Below, piece after piece: positions 23,433 to 35,280 of a DNA stretch of 64,000 nucleotides. Position 1 is the first letter of the stretch. Each line of letters begins with the position of its first letter. The stretch spans positions 124,001 through 188,000 of the forward strand of contig SEMN01000798.1 in assembly GCA_005408345.1 (NCBI GenBank), in the 5' to 3' direction. This DNA comes from Macquaria australasica. Taxonomy: Eukaryota; Chordata; Actinopteri; Centrarchiformes; Percichthyidae. Under the pieces are notes generated by a model. The model searched no databases, was not told the DNA's origin, and saw only the letters and a list, made by a program, of their open reading frames with translations. The position numbers and the translations under genes are program-made.

Positions 23433-26400
23433 GTAAGTAGGAAAACCTTTGCAGTACAAGGATCCCACAAATGATTCCCTCATGAGAGACGATTCTCTTA
23501 ACATGTTACTCGACTTCATAGTAATGGGAGGATAATATGGTAGGCCTAGCAATAATTATGTACTGAGTTACAGTGAAATTAACTGATCCTCAGATAGTAA
23601 AAGGCCTGTGCACACTTTTAAGACTTTTAAAATTAGTCTACATTTATGCTGGTGTGTTGACTTAACAGGTGTCTTATTTATTCATCAGCCTGCTATCACA
23701 GGAAACCTCTATATACTCGCATACACTCTGTGGTGAGTATTCTAACAGATCAGGCCTAATAGCTTAAATTAAAGAGATAATTAACTGAAGAAATAAATTG
23801 GGATATACTGGGATGAACCGTGAAAACGATTCCAACAAGTAAAAGGCCATTTACAGTTTATTGCATCATTTATGCCTTCCCATTTCCTCCACAGCATGAC
23901 AAGTGCTCAATAAAATTTTTAAAAAAAGAAGGCAGAAGTCTAAATTGCCATCTTATTCCTTTCAGAACATCTTCATGTGAGAGCTCTGTGGTCTGACACT
24001 TGAGCCTGTCACTCAGCCCTCCTGTGATGTTACAGACAATTGCTGCAGTGCAGCTTTTCATTCTCAAGCAGCTCAAGATCCTCTTCAGCCTCATCTCTCA
24101 CACACACACACACACACACACGCACACACTTCTGCTAACTCACTCTAGGACATGTCCTTGTTGCTGTGACACTTAACCACCACGATGTCACTGTGTTATT
24201 CTTCCCCAAAACATGTGGTGATATGACAGCACCAACGGCCACTTTGTGAGGCATCAAGACGTTGTGTCAGTGTCAGTGAGAGACAGTCAGGAGGCCGGTG
24301 AGGAGGAAGGGAAGACAGGTAAAAACAGACAGACTGCCGCGTCTGTACGGCAACTAGTGATGCAGAGGACTGAGGATACTGCTTCGTCATTGCTCGACAT
24401 TTTCTGACATCATTGTTTGTTTTTATTTGGTTTTAAACTTTCTGATACTGCATCTGAGGCCAGGTGGAGGTACTCTCGACAGACCATTAGAGGTATTCAG
24501 TATTCAAAAATCTAGCACATAATCTTCAGACTAAACTGATTATACTGGATCATAATTGTTACTGAGCGAATCAGTAGTTTTAGCATTGGATCTCTCCTTG
24601 CTGGGGATTTAAAGTGCCATTGTCAGTTCTGGCATGATATGCAGGACGTAAAGTTACTTCCTGGTTAAAAACTTATTAAAAGACAGTGAAAACCACAGAA
24701 ACAATCATGATGTAATACCTATGTTGCAAATAGGTGGATGAGCTATTAACCTCATAAACAGTGCTTGTATAGGCCTAGTTTTATACTGAACTGCGTGTAA
24801 CAGTTTGAAACAAGAACAAACTCACTACTGAACTGACAGTGTTGAATGCCACGGTGATGCAATTGCATACTAATGTACATATTGAAGTGCATTTGAGCAC
24901 TGTGCTTATCTTGGACAAAAAGAGCAAACTACATAGTCAGTGAGTACGAATCTTGGAACCAAACTGAACAAAAGGATTCAAATCAGCAAGATGATTGGTC
25001 ATTTCTACCTAGGTTAACACTGGCCTGCAGTTATCACTCAGTGGGTGATATCAAGGTGCAAGGATATCCTGTTTATTCATAAGAGGCGTTTAGTATCCTT
25101 CAGCAGCTGAGGAGGCCAAGCTTTTAAACACGGGGACATCAGGCATGTGGGAAACTTTGTTAATTTGTTAACAAGAAAATTGGAACAAAGAACAGATTAA
25201 GACAAGAGAGATTTGGGGATGGGAGGAGTGACAGACACTGCACACCTAGCAGAGACTATAACAACAGGAGAAATCAAAGGATTCTTCTTCCTCTCTTCTT
25301 CACTTCCTCTGTTTCTGCTCTATGCTGTTGACACTCAACTTTTCCCTTCTCAGCTCACTTGCTCCTTCTTCTGCTCCATCCACTCTACTGCCTTCCTGGC
25401 ACGCAAGCCCCTCTATATGTGCCCACTCGCCTGGAACTCAGTTGGACGTCTGAGACCGATAGAACGCACTGAAGGCCGACATCTAGCAAACCTTGCAAGC
25501 GCTCCTAAGTGGCTGCTACCAGTTTGGAAGAAACCTGCTCCAGTCTACTGCAACGTCTGTGTCCTAACTATACCACAGTTAGGACTGTAATGAACGTAGA
25601 ACTAAAACAACATCTGACAAATGCTGCCCTTGCGTTTCCACTCACACCCGACTAAGTGGTTGTGAGAGAAGACCTTATCATCCAGAGAGAGAGAGAGAAA
25701 GATAACAGCCAAGCAGAGCCTCCACGTGGGACCGATCACACCCAAAAAGCTCATCAAGGATCGGCACAGCTTCTCCTCCTCCCTCCGGCGCAACCTTCCC
25801 TTGGCCATCTGAACCACCAGGTGAAACCTTACTTTTCCTGTGCTTTGGGGTTAATTCTACAGTGTTAGGGCAATTAGGAAATGTTAGGTTAGAAATAAAG
25901 TCCCACATCAATACAAAAACTATCTGAATGGTTTCCGGTATTTCCCTTTTACTTCCCAACAATCTCAGCTGCTGAACGGTGCATTGAGTTCATTTCATGG
26001 GTTAACGTTAAAGTAGTGGTGTCCTTTGTTCACACAAACTAAGCCATCTTGCCAAGGTATTATTCATTGCCTTATTTTTGCAGCAAAATCAAAGCAGCAG
26101 AGGGCGGGATATCTTTACCGCTAGTATGGGTAAAGGTCCTGAAAACAGTGGATCCTACGTTTCCTATAATGCACCTCAGTAGCACCTTTGTTTAGACCCT
26201 ATCTGCCTATAAACTTTCAAACTCCACACTTCCTGTTTGAAACGTGGGCTTACTACTGAAAATGTGTAGTTTATAAGCTCAGACAACCCTGATGACATCC
26301 CAAAGCATCATCAGGGTAACTGGGATTTTAACTGGGTACTCCCCATGACAAGCAAACTGAACCTGATGAACCTGACCCTTTAACCACACCTGTTACAACA

Positions 26401-27359
26401 CAGCAGCCTATTAATAAATAATAAACATAGTGTATGGGTGTGGTAACCCAAAACACTTGATCCAAAGATCTTATCAGGATCGAAATACTTTCTATTTAAA
26501 TAAAGTGACGGTTTGAAGTCAGTGTGCAGCCATCAGTTTTTTTTTAACGAGGCATACCTCTTTCCAGAAACATTTTTGCAGCACATTCATATACTCCCTG
26601 CCTAAAACCTGGGATCCAGCACTTTAAATCGTATGCGATGTTCTGTATGCGATCGTCACATGACATGAGACTGACCCCTGAGGTGTGACCTTGTTCAGTG
26701 GTTCCACTGACACTGTCTGCCCCTTGGTACACTGATAATTCCCAAGAGTATCCACCTGTTGAAGGTTTGCTCTACTGTTCACTTTCAAATGACTTTTCAA
26801 GGCTGTGCCCACACCTTCAAAGTGTGTGTGAGTAGTGGCATCAGTATCAGCTGCCTTGGGGATTCATTTTTAGCACTGATAAGCTATATGTGTCAGTGTT
26901 GGCCTTTTTACAGCTCTTCTGTGAAAGCAGCATTGCCAGAAGTTGGCATACCCTCTAATTTTTTGTTTGGAAAGGGGCCAATGCCATAATGTGCTCAATT
27001 CCCTGTCCCTGTAGGCATTTTGAACAGTGTTGCATAGCAACTAATAATCCTTTTTTTCCAATCAAGAAGCTTTTTCTGCACTGTTTTCTAATCATTATTT
27101 ATCCAAGGGAGAGCTTTACTGAGTATTATTCTTTCTCAGGAGCTGCTTGATATGCACTTACAGTAAGTAATATTAACACCTGGGAGTTCATCAGTGAAAG
27201 CGTTGGTCAATGGTCAGAATCATAGAAGCAACTGGTTGTACAAGTCTAGAGTTTCCCAGTCTGTAAAGGGATTTGAACATCTCCCAGCTCAGTTCAGAGT
27301 ACTTGGGGGAGCCAAGCTTATTGTTGTAAGTGTGTATATTAATATCTTCTCCTGTTTAG
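23433..27359 (+). other. Putative intron 1 of the 148-residue gene
   Basis: About 3.9 kb of non-coding sequence. It holds a CA microsatellite (24099-24128) and a short gagagagagaga run near 25684. The ORFs at 25213-25590 (plus) and 25678-25962 (minus) were examined and have no recognisable product. Confidence 0.4.
24099..24128. repeat. (CA)n microsatellite
   Basis: A run of CA dinucleotides of about 30 bp with one CG interruption at 24121. Confidence 0.9.
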
Positions 27360-27507
27360 AACATGGAGTGGAAGGAGCAGGAGGGACGGATGCTGAACCC
27401 CAGCCTCAACCAGCCCCAAGCTCACACAGTGCACGCTGAGGAAATTTGTCCTGTGCAGGACTCCCCACCTCAAACCAGTGAAGTCTTCAAAAGTAGGAAA
27501 AAACAAA
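27360..27507 (+). CDS. Unrecognised 148-residue protein, first coding exon
   Basis: The acceptor tctcctgtttag is followed by AAC and the ATG at 27363. The exon encodes 48 residues (MEWKEQEGRMLNPSLNQPQA then HTVHAEEICPVQDSPPQ and TSEVFKSRKKQ) and ends with one extra base before GTAAGT (phase 1). It joins in frame to 27802-27907. The segment is polar and proline/glutamine rich with a basic end and has no signal peptide or membrane span. The ATG is the first in the exon and is close to a good start context. I do not recognise the protein. Confidence 0.72.
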
Positions 27508-27801
27508 GTAAGTCTATAAAATGTATCAGTTTAATATTTGATACACCTTCTGAGCTAAGTTACGGGAAACAAACAACATAACATTACCAGTGGGGTGTGA
27601 TGATTGAATCCAAATGAGCATGGCTAATGAAAAAGGGGGAGATCCAAATATTATAATACTATATATACTAATATTATATACTAATGATATTATAATATTA
27701 TAATACATGATTACAAAATTATCTTTTTGGGGCATTTTGTAGTAACAAGTACTCTGAGTAAATATCTATCACATGTGCTCTTGTCTGTCTTTTACGTACA
27801 G

Positions 27802-27907
27802 GTACGTTCCCCTGCCATGCACTAACTGAGGCCAGACCTTACTGCTCCGCTGAGTACAGCCCTGGTTTCCACAAGTTAGGCTCAACATTACCTTGCAGCA
27901 TATTCAG
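27802..27907 (+). CDS. Unrecognised 148-residue protein, second coding exon
   Basis: A 106 bp exon between the acceptor ttttacgtacag and the donor gtgtgt. In the phase set by the previous exon it reads TFPCHALTEARPYCSAEYSP then GFHKLGSTLPCSIF with no stop and leaves two bases (AG) for the next exon. The aromatic/proline-rich, charge-poor segment with GFHKLGSTLP resembles the extended repeats-and-loops style of small microtubule-lumen proteins, but that is only an impression. Confidence 0.72.
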
Positions 27908-29502
27908 GTGTGTAACACTTTATCTAAACAGTTTCACAGTAATATAAACCTGTCTAGCTCTTCGGTTTACCAAGATCTAATCAACTGTTGTGTAATTTGC
28001 TAATATTAAAGGCAGGTAGTAACAACAGTTACATTATAACAGCAACATTCATAGTAATTGCAGTTTTGACAAAATCCATAATTACAGTAATCAGCTGCAA
28101 AACACCAGCACTGTATCCCCCTCATGTTTCCTAGCAACAAGGAAGTAAGTCATATTTTGTCTTTTAACTTCCAGTCTACACTATTACACTGTGCATATCT
28201 ACTTCTTCAGCTTCACTGAGGTTCAAAACATTTTTGGGATCTAACCAAAACGTTTTCCACACTTGTTCGAGCAAAGGCTAATTTTCGTACCATCTCACAT
28301 GTCTATGAGATTCAAGAAGTCATATATAAACAAGATCAGCCAATTTTTCCATGACATGGCCTTTTTCTTTTAAACAAACTGATTATTCAAAAATATATTT
28401 TCAGTAAAAAAGAAAAAAGAAAAAAATACATAGTTGGGTGAGAGATTGTTTGTGAAGAATGCAAATGTATATTAATGACTTAATAACATGCATTATTGTT
28501 CTGATAAGTTAAGCATCAGTGCTCTTAAAATGTTTCATGATGGAAACATCATGCTACTACTACAACACAAAGTAAGCTAGCTGTTACCCTAGCACCAAAG
28601 ATTGTCTTTTTGATCTGATATATGTGGTGGATGTGATTATGTCAGGTCACATGATCTGCTCATAAATGTGGACCTGTGTTCCCAACTTTGAGAAATTGGG
28701 CTGTGTGAACTGATCAGTACCAAGATTCACGACTTTTTCCTGTTTGTTTTCTCATAGCTTCTTCCCATAGATTATGAAATTAAGAGACAAAAGTAAAAAA
28801 GGAACGAAAGAACGAACTAAAAAAGTGAATATGTCACGAAAGTTGCTGAATGGAACTTTTGTAAGTGAAAGAGTTTAATCAAGTCTTTCACTAAAGAGTG
28901 CAGTTTATCCATCATAGCTGATGCTCTGTGGCATCTCTGTCACAACTGCCTACAATACTGAATTAACTCAAACAGGTGTAGATATTGGGAAACAAAAAGA
29001 CAAAAAACTGCACCATAGTGTTGATTTTTATACTTTATATTCAGAATGAAATTAGCTTTGACAATTTTGCCTTACAGCACCAAATGTATTTCTATTTGCA
29101 GAAGCTAGATGTGTTCAAGGTACAAGTAAATACAGCAATATGACAAGTTCATACGTTATATAGTCATATGGCAGCAGAATAGCACTGAGTCTAAATATAT
29201 ACAGAGTGCCTTTTGGTGGATGCTTGTATGTGCCTCACAGCCCTGAGTGCCCTTGTGGGCTCCAGGAGGAGTCAAACCCCAAACCATATTGAACCATATT
29301 GTGTTCCTCTCTACACTGTGACGTTACAGCAATGTTACCTCTCCTGTCCAGCAGATGGTGGTATTTCAACTTTTATCAGTGAAGTGGAGAAGAGCTGAAG
29401 TCAACAGCATGTGACTTAGTATTTTGTATTCTGGTTTTTATTTTTTTCCTGACCGACAGTTTCACAACCAAACTACTTTGACTGAACTGATCCTTATTTC
29501 AG
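27908..29502 (+). other. Intron between coding exons 2 and 3
   Basis: No coding exon that keeps phase was found here. Contains the near-X-box gtttcctagcaac at about 28128. The ORF at 29213-29398 has no splice support. Confidence 0.4.
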
Positions 29503-29562
29503 GACAAGGTCACATGTCAAAACAGATACCTTCATCCCTCTCCAGGCTTCTACCAAGACACG
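29503..29562 (+). CDS. Unrecognised 148-residue protein, third coding exon
   Basis: A 60 bp exon after the acceptor ctgatccttatttcag, ending CG before GTGAGT. Completing the AG from the previous exon gives RTRSHVKTDTFIPLQASTKT and a final split Arg codon. An alternative upstream acceptor (tgaccgacag at 29459) would put a stop in frame, so I prefer this one. Phase 2 on both sides. Confidence 0.65.
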
Positions 29563-29867
29563 GTGAGTTGAAAGCTATTACAGTATTCCTTATTATTATG
29601 TCCAAAGTATGTATAACATTATACTTCATTAAGTACTTTATTTGATGCTTTTATAGTCATTGGGGAGCTGAGAGTTTTTCTACTGCTGTTTTTGTCTTTA
29701 GATGTAAAAACTGCCTCAATGCTGGCACACACACCTACACAGGACTTTAATGTGTCTTGATTTGAAGGTTAAAAATTATACAAAACATTTGAATAGAACA
29801 GAAGGAAAAGGTAGAGCGAGGAAATAAGATAACACTGTTCAAACATGATGTTTGCCTTTATTGACAG

Positions 29868-30003
29868 CGTGCCGTACTTAGAGAAAAAGAGGCTGCTGGA
29901 CACACAAGAGGAGATCCAGGAGGTGAAGCAGCTGGACGAGTGGAAGCCTGCTGCAGGCATCTTTACAGCTGTGCTGGAGGGTTTAAATGACAAAGCCAGC
30001 TAA
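29868..30003 (+). CDS. Unrecognised 148-residue protein, last coding exon
   Basis: After the acceptor tgcctttattgacag, the exon completes the split Arg codon and reads VPYLEKKRLLDTQEEIQEVK then QLDEWKPAAGIFTAVLEGLN and DKAS, followed by the stop TAA at 30001-30003. The KKRLLDTQEEIQEVKQLDEW stretch is charged and predicted helical. The whole reconstructed protein is 148 residues, soluble and with no signal peptide. All three junctions keep frame, which is strong evidence for a real gene. An AATAAA follows at 30195. The minus-strand ORF over this exon (29769-29993) is a shadow. Confidence 0.78.
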
Positions 30004-30194
30004 CAAATCATACAGACACCATAGTGTTAATTGTACACTCTTATCTTCATCTGAACACTGTAAGAAATACACACTGTTGATGGAGTGAAGTTACTGAAGA
30101 TGACTTTCTTAAAGTGGATCAATATGTTGTTTGAAAAATCTTTTAATCTCATCAGTCCTCTGTACAGACATTGCACAAAACCCATTAACCCCAA

Positions 30195-30200
30195 AATAAA
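30195..30200 (+). terminator. Polyadenylation signal AATAAA
   Basis: AATAAA located 192 bp after the stop codon of the 148-residue gene, in cccaaaataaattag. It is a reasonable position for the 3' end of this transcript. Confidence 0.55.
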
Positions 30201-31020
30201 TTAGCTCCACTTAACAACCCTGACTCTTTAACCTCTCTGAACTAGTGTTTGTCAAAGTGTTCATCTGCTGTGTGTGGAACATATACTGTATAGTGCAAAC
30301 CCTCAGGGTGGATGTGATTTACCCCCACCCCTTTTACATGCAGTTTTGCAAAAATCCCAAATCCCATGAGTAAATATACTTAGGAGGGATGGGGTCAAAG
30401 TTCACACCCTGTAAAGACATGTTTTCCTTGCGCTTTATTTGCAGACCCTTTTCTGTACAGATTATCACAATGCCAAATTCACACATCAGATCTTGTGCCA
30501 TTAAATTTATGTAACAGCAGGAAGGAAATAAGAAAGAATGTTTTCTTGCCTGTTATCCTGTTTCCAAATCAATTACTGAGAAAGGCGTAGTGAATTTTTC
30601 TTTTACAGTTGTGCCTCCTGCTCCTACAGTTTCCACTGTCCTGCCACTCGTAGGAGGGTCACACCAGTCACTCGCTTTTAAAACAGTGTGTTGCACCAGA
30701 GTCTGCTAAAAATTCTGTTTCTTTTCCTGCAACTAGAATTTTAGCTATAGGCTATCTTTAGCTATCTTCTTTTCTGTGATCTGAGAATTGTCGTGTGTGT
30801 GTGTGTCTGTGTGCTTTTTCTCTCCAGTCCCCTTCAGTCTCCTCTGATAGTCAGTCACCCCCCCCCCCCCCCCCAACCCCCCTTTCCTCCTCTCCCTCCT
30901 TCAAACTCTGGTTCAGGACAGTCTCTCACCCAGTGTTTAAAGCTCCCACAACGGTAGCAGCCCTCTGGCCGCTTTCTGGAAAAGCTCCATCCTCATTACC
31001 TTGCAAGGCAGCTGGATTCA
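30201..31020. other. Intergenic stretch with a poly-C run
   Basis: Non-coding. A run of 17 C residues lies at 30858-30874 between ccttcagtctcctc and aacccccc. The 127-residue plus frame across it (30795-31178) is made by the low-complexity run and is not accepted as a gene. Confidence 0.45.
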
Positions 31021-31480
31021 TGAGAACACCCGATCATGCAAGAATCCATCTTGCCAGGCTTCACATAATTCGCTTGTGGCAGAACCACAGTGGTTCGGAC
31101 CAATCAGCATCCTATGAGGAACTACTGGCAGCTTTAGGCTGTAGTTTAGGTGTGACAACAGCGAGAAGCGACTCCTAAATAGGTTAGGTAGATGCTGCTA
31201 TAGAATCAGTTATATCAGAAATGTCTTCACTGAAAGAAAAGCAAAAACACGGAACGACACTGAAGGCTTTTCTCGATGGAAAAGATGTTTTCGCTCTTCC
31301 CCTGACTGGCTTTGGCTTCGTCAAATGGTTCGTTGACCTGATTGGTTGAAGTTAACCTGTGATAGACAGATGGTTAACACAATCACCTGCCAAGTATTTT
31401 TTGATAGTGCCTGCCCTTTTCCAAACAGTTCCCAAGGACAACTTCTTACATGGTTCTGTGTAACAAACCATCTATCGCAT
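31021..31480 (+). repeat. Dispersed repeat with RecQ-like helicase N-terminal fragment
   Basis: Around 31218-31305 the plus strand reads MSSLKEKQKHG then LKAFLDGKDVFALPLTGFG. This resembles the stretch leading into the Walker A motif of RecQ-type helicases (usual form LPTGFGKS); here the GKS is absent and sequence changes after GFG. The flanks (gaccaatcagcatcc; gttaacctgtgatagacaga; cacctgccaagtattttttg) are words I recall from a frequent teleost repeat. It is a dead fragment; identity is from memory. Confidence 0.4.
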
Positions 31481-31484
31481 CAAG

Positions 31485-32064
31485 TTACCGTCCTTGTTCT
31501 CGAACTCTAACCTGGTTTCCTGCTCTGCCTCTTCCACTGTTCTGTTGCAATGTCTGTTCATAGACTTGCAGTTGGGCCATCTGTAACCTGTTACCCAGGT
31601 TTTCTTTTTTTTTTGTCGGTTTTCTCCATGTTCTTTGCAACCACTTTTTCTGCATGCCGAGTATGTGCGAGCACGTCAGACGCCCTTTCCAGTTGAATAC
31701 AGTTTTTCTGAACATGTTTCTTAATGTCTGGAAGAGAGCCCTCCACTAACCAATTGTCCGTAGGGGCTGCCATTAGCTGGATTTCCTGGTGGTGTCAAAC
31801 CACTGTGGACTTGAAAACTTCTGACAGTCTCAGCTGGTAGTCTGTAACACTCTCTCCTGGATTCTGTACACAGTCTTTGACTTTGCACAAGTCCACAGCA
31901 CAAGCTTCCTCTGTGAATCTCCGTCTGGGACTAAGTGGAGTCCAACAGCTGGGTTCTGGCTGTAAGGGCTCAGGACATTGGCTGCTTTGTTCCGGGTTCC
32001 CAGTTGGCGGCCCGGCGGACACTTGAGCTACAGCAGTCCCCAGTTCTTGACCTGCAGCAGTCAC
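31485..32064 (-). pseudogene. LTR-retroelement gag (capsid) remnant
   Basis: Four overlapping minus-strand pieces in changing frames together look like a retrovirus-type Gag capsid region. The right piece (31795-32064) contains CAVDLCKVKDCVQNPGESVT, matching the NPGESV..Y..RL signature near the capsid C-terminal part. The middle piece (31591-31773) has LVEGSLPDIKKHVQK and then LERASDVLAHTRHAEKVV, the matching downstream helix, followed by a lysine-rich end. At least two frameshifts separate them. No protease, RT or LTR is seen nearby. It could be an endogenous retrovirus or another LTR element. The copy is inactive. Confidence 0.65.
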
Positions 32065-33010
32065 CGATTCTTGTGCTGCAGCTCAAAACTCAAAATAAGA
32101 AAGATGAAATAACATTTCACTATCACGAGGTTGATAGTGAAATATATTGGTTACTTTATATATTTTACACAATTATTCATATTATTTATCTCATAATGTC
32201 TTCTTTATTGATTTAATATTGAACTGACATTGTTTTTGCAAACAGCAATACGATTTTGTAAGTAACCATGTGTATTGTGAGTCATGGACGATGGTAAGAA
32301 ATGTCAACTTCTGGGAAAAAATTCACTTGTTTGTTCTTTAAGTGCATTCGACCACTTGAATTGTCCTTGTACAATTTGGCTGATAGTTATGAAAAGCTGG
32401 TGATTACTACAAAACTAAACTGTGTATACAACATATCCTAATTCTTATAATACTGCTAGTGTACATGACAAAATGGCTTCTTTGTCCTCAGGTTTTAAAT
32501 TGTTCTATGATTAGCTTAATACTAATTTAAGTCAGTTCAATACAAATTCAGTCCCCCTTTAATAATATGTAGTCACAGCAATAGTTACAGCAGAGCCACC
32601 CTAAGTGCTGTGCTGGTTGTTTCTGTGATCTGGACAGATCAATGTTGTGATAATGATTTAATCAATAAGCCCCAAGGCCCTCAAGCCAACCAAATAAAAC
32701 AGAATTACTGATTCTATCTTGGATACTGTGCTGCTGCTTGTACTGTTACATCCCTGGAGTCAGCAGTTCTAGCTGTATCAGTCGTCGGTATGGTAAAATG
32801 TTCCATGGCTTTTTAAATGCAATAAGTGCTTACAGATAAAAGGCATAAAATGTTGACTGTTAACTGGTTCAGTTATATTGTCTGTACATTTTATTTCCCT
32901 AAAAAAAGGTCTAAATGCTGTTTCAAAGTCCTCTCCATGTTAATTTCAGGTGGGAAATTACTGAATCCTTTATGTATTGAAAATATGCCTAAAAGTCTAC
33001 AGCCTTAACA
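32065..33010. other. Non-coding stretch
   Basis: A-T-rich sequence with no recognised gene. ORFs at 31935-32216 and 32826-33008 are chance frames. Confidence 0.4.
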
Positions 33011-33198
33011 GCCGACCTGAGCAGCGCGTGTGCGTCATGGAACCTCATGCTTTTCATTTTGGCGTCCATGGTAACAGGTTAGAGCAGCCACAGGCTCACA
33101 GTGTGAGACGCGTGTCTTCAGCGAGGCTCATCTAGAGATTCAGCGTCTCGCCTATTTTTTCCATGAGGTAGCTGTCACGTGCTGCTCAGGTTGGCGGC
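33011..33198. mobile_element. 188 bp palindromic MITE
   Basis: The ends are inverted copies: left gccgacctgagcagcgcgtg, right cacgtgctgctcaggttggc. A further matching inner part is tcatggaa on the left and ttccatga on the right. Non-coding and too short for a transposase. The inner sequence contains gtccatggtaac. Confidence 0.65.
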
Positions 33199-33224
33199 GT
33201 GGCCAGGTCGATGGGAATGTCTTT

Positions 33225-33480
33225 TGTCAGTGAGTATTGGACAAATAAAACTTTTTACCTGGTGATGGCACTATGAAAAGTGATCACCAAAGTTATTACA
33301 ATTCATCCTGAGGGGAACATGAATATCTTTAGAGTAACAAATTTCATCGGGTCCATCCAATAGCTGTTGAGATATTTCACTCAAAACCACAAATGTCAAC
33401 ATCATGGTGGTGCTAGAGGGGATCACCAAAGTCAGTAGGATTCAACCTCTGGGGACCAATAATGTTTATACAAAACTGCC
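33225..33480 (+). repeat. Dispersed teleost repeat C (fragment)
   Basis: Contains gtgatcaccaaagttattac, ttcatcctgagggga, catgaat, ccatccaatagctgttgaga and then a second similar block (gatcaccaaagtcagtagga). The element thus has an internal duplication, typical of an abundant teleost repeat. A diverged copy is at 55901-56245. Confidence 0.6.
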
Positions 33481-35280
33481 ATCCAGACTGAGGTTTTGAT
33501 TAAATGTTGAAAAAGTTAACATGCTTCAAGTCAGCATTGACTGTTTTAATATTTAGCCAAGACACAATCTTTCTCAAACCTTGACCAGGTGCTCTGAGAT
33601 GCTTAATCATAACCATAAAAATGATACTGGAATCAGTGTATAAATTATCCAGCATATGTGTGGCAATTGTTATGTAGTTATTTGATTAACTACAAACAAA
33701 TATCCACTGACATGCTAAGGGCCTTAAGGTGGATCCTGCTTTAGTACCTTATCTTGAGGCCCTGTCTTGGAGAGGGGCCCTCCGTCAAAATCTAGTTTAA
33801 AGGTTACACTCATACTGCACTTAAGGTACATATTACTAAATTTGTGTTAAATCAAATTACCACAAAACAAACCTGGGACTATATTCCAGCATAGGTATAC
33901 TGTACACAGTGCACAGAGAGTGGGTGGAACGGGGGGTTAATAAAGGCCAGCTCATTCTTGCCATGGGGGCCCCAAGCAGCTTAATGCCATGATCCATGAT
34001 GATCCAGCGTTCATCAATATCAAATCTGAAACAGCTGCTAATTGGGTAATTCTTCAGTGATATTGCTGTTTATCATTGTGCCAAATCCGAACAGTGTTAG
34101 TGCCATGGATGGACAAGTAGACAGTCCTGCTCACCGGCACTGTGACCCAGCATGTGTCATCTGCCCTGTACCGCTGATATCTTAAAGGTAATCCTGTGGG
34201 ATTCTTGACTGAGCATTCCATTGCTCTTAATTAATGTCAGAATGTTGAATTTTTTGCCATCCATAAGGTCACTCCTTTAAATGTCAACAGGCAGAGAGAA
34301 AATGCAGGCAAAGGAAGTGAAACAGTTTTTTATTGAGCATGGAGAAGCAGACACCTGAAAGAAAGGACATGCATTTAAGATTTTGCCTAAAAATACACCC
34401 GTCTAATCAGTCTTAATCACTTGGTGCTGCAGCACACAAGGTAGTCCAGTCCTCACAAACTTAAATGTCAAAGATTTGATTTGCCCAAAATGAGCCAGGA
34501 AATCTTAAAGTGCATGTGACTCACCAACTTACCAAATACAAAAAATGTCCTGTAATGAAAAAAGAAACTTGTGTTTTCCCTCCGCCTTCTAGGCCTGCCA
34601 ATTAGGGCTTCTATGATGTGTTTATTGTGTTAAGTTTTACTGTTATAAAGCAAAAAATGAGGCACATATACTGTATGTAGCACATCTGTAACAAGAGAAA
34701 CACATAAATGGTTGAGACATATACACATGCACACCCGTTCCTCCAAATCCTCCTGAAGATTTGCATATAATTAGAGGTTGTGCAAGGGTTCAGTGGCAAT
34801 CAAGTACAGAGCCTGGGCCTGCTAGATAAGCTAATATGCAACCACCTTGCTGCCTTCCCATTCATACCCCTCCACCACACGCACCAGCAAACTCCTGCTG
34901 GGGACTATGGAAAGTGTGTTTGTATGATTTCTTGGGGGTAGCATGTGTGTTTGTGTGTGTGTGTGTGTCTGTACTAGGGTTTGCCTCATTAGATTTTCAA
35001 GGCCGAAAACATCAACAGCAGATTTGGGTTGAAGTTGCCAGATATGTTCTTTTTGTGGTGGTATTTATGTTTGAACCTTTTCAGGACAAAAAAATAGGTG
35101 GTGTTGGAAGCTTGGTGACACCGTGACGACTCGGCCACTAACCAGATAATAAAAGTTAACATAGTTGATTTAAAGGAATACATCCACTCCTGTCTTACAA
35201 CTGCCTGCAAACCATGCCGCATCTCGTTTGTGAAGTAGTTTATACTAGGACAGCCCTGGGTTTTATAAAATTTAATGGTG
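33481..35280. other. Intergenic stretch
   Basis: No exon recognised. A short TG run lies near 34950-34970. The ORFs at 34611-34799 and 34836-35126 have no nameable product. Confidence 0.4.

Noticed and set aside
25213..25962. Frames of 125 and 94 residues in opposite directions
   Set aside because: Neither has recognisable motifs or supported exon borders; judged chance frames in an intron.
29445..29502. Upstream acceptor for coding exon 3 (tgaccgacag at 29459)
   Set aside because: Using it puts a stop codon in frame after a few residues; the acceptor at 29502 keeps all phases.
29769..29993. 74-residue minus-strand frame
   Set aside because: Shadow of the last exon of the 148-residue gene, which is supported by splice phase on the plus strand.
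30795..31178. 127-residue plus-strand frame
   Set aside because: Created by a long poly-C run and CT-rich sequence; no family resemblance and no splice context.
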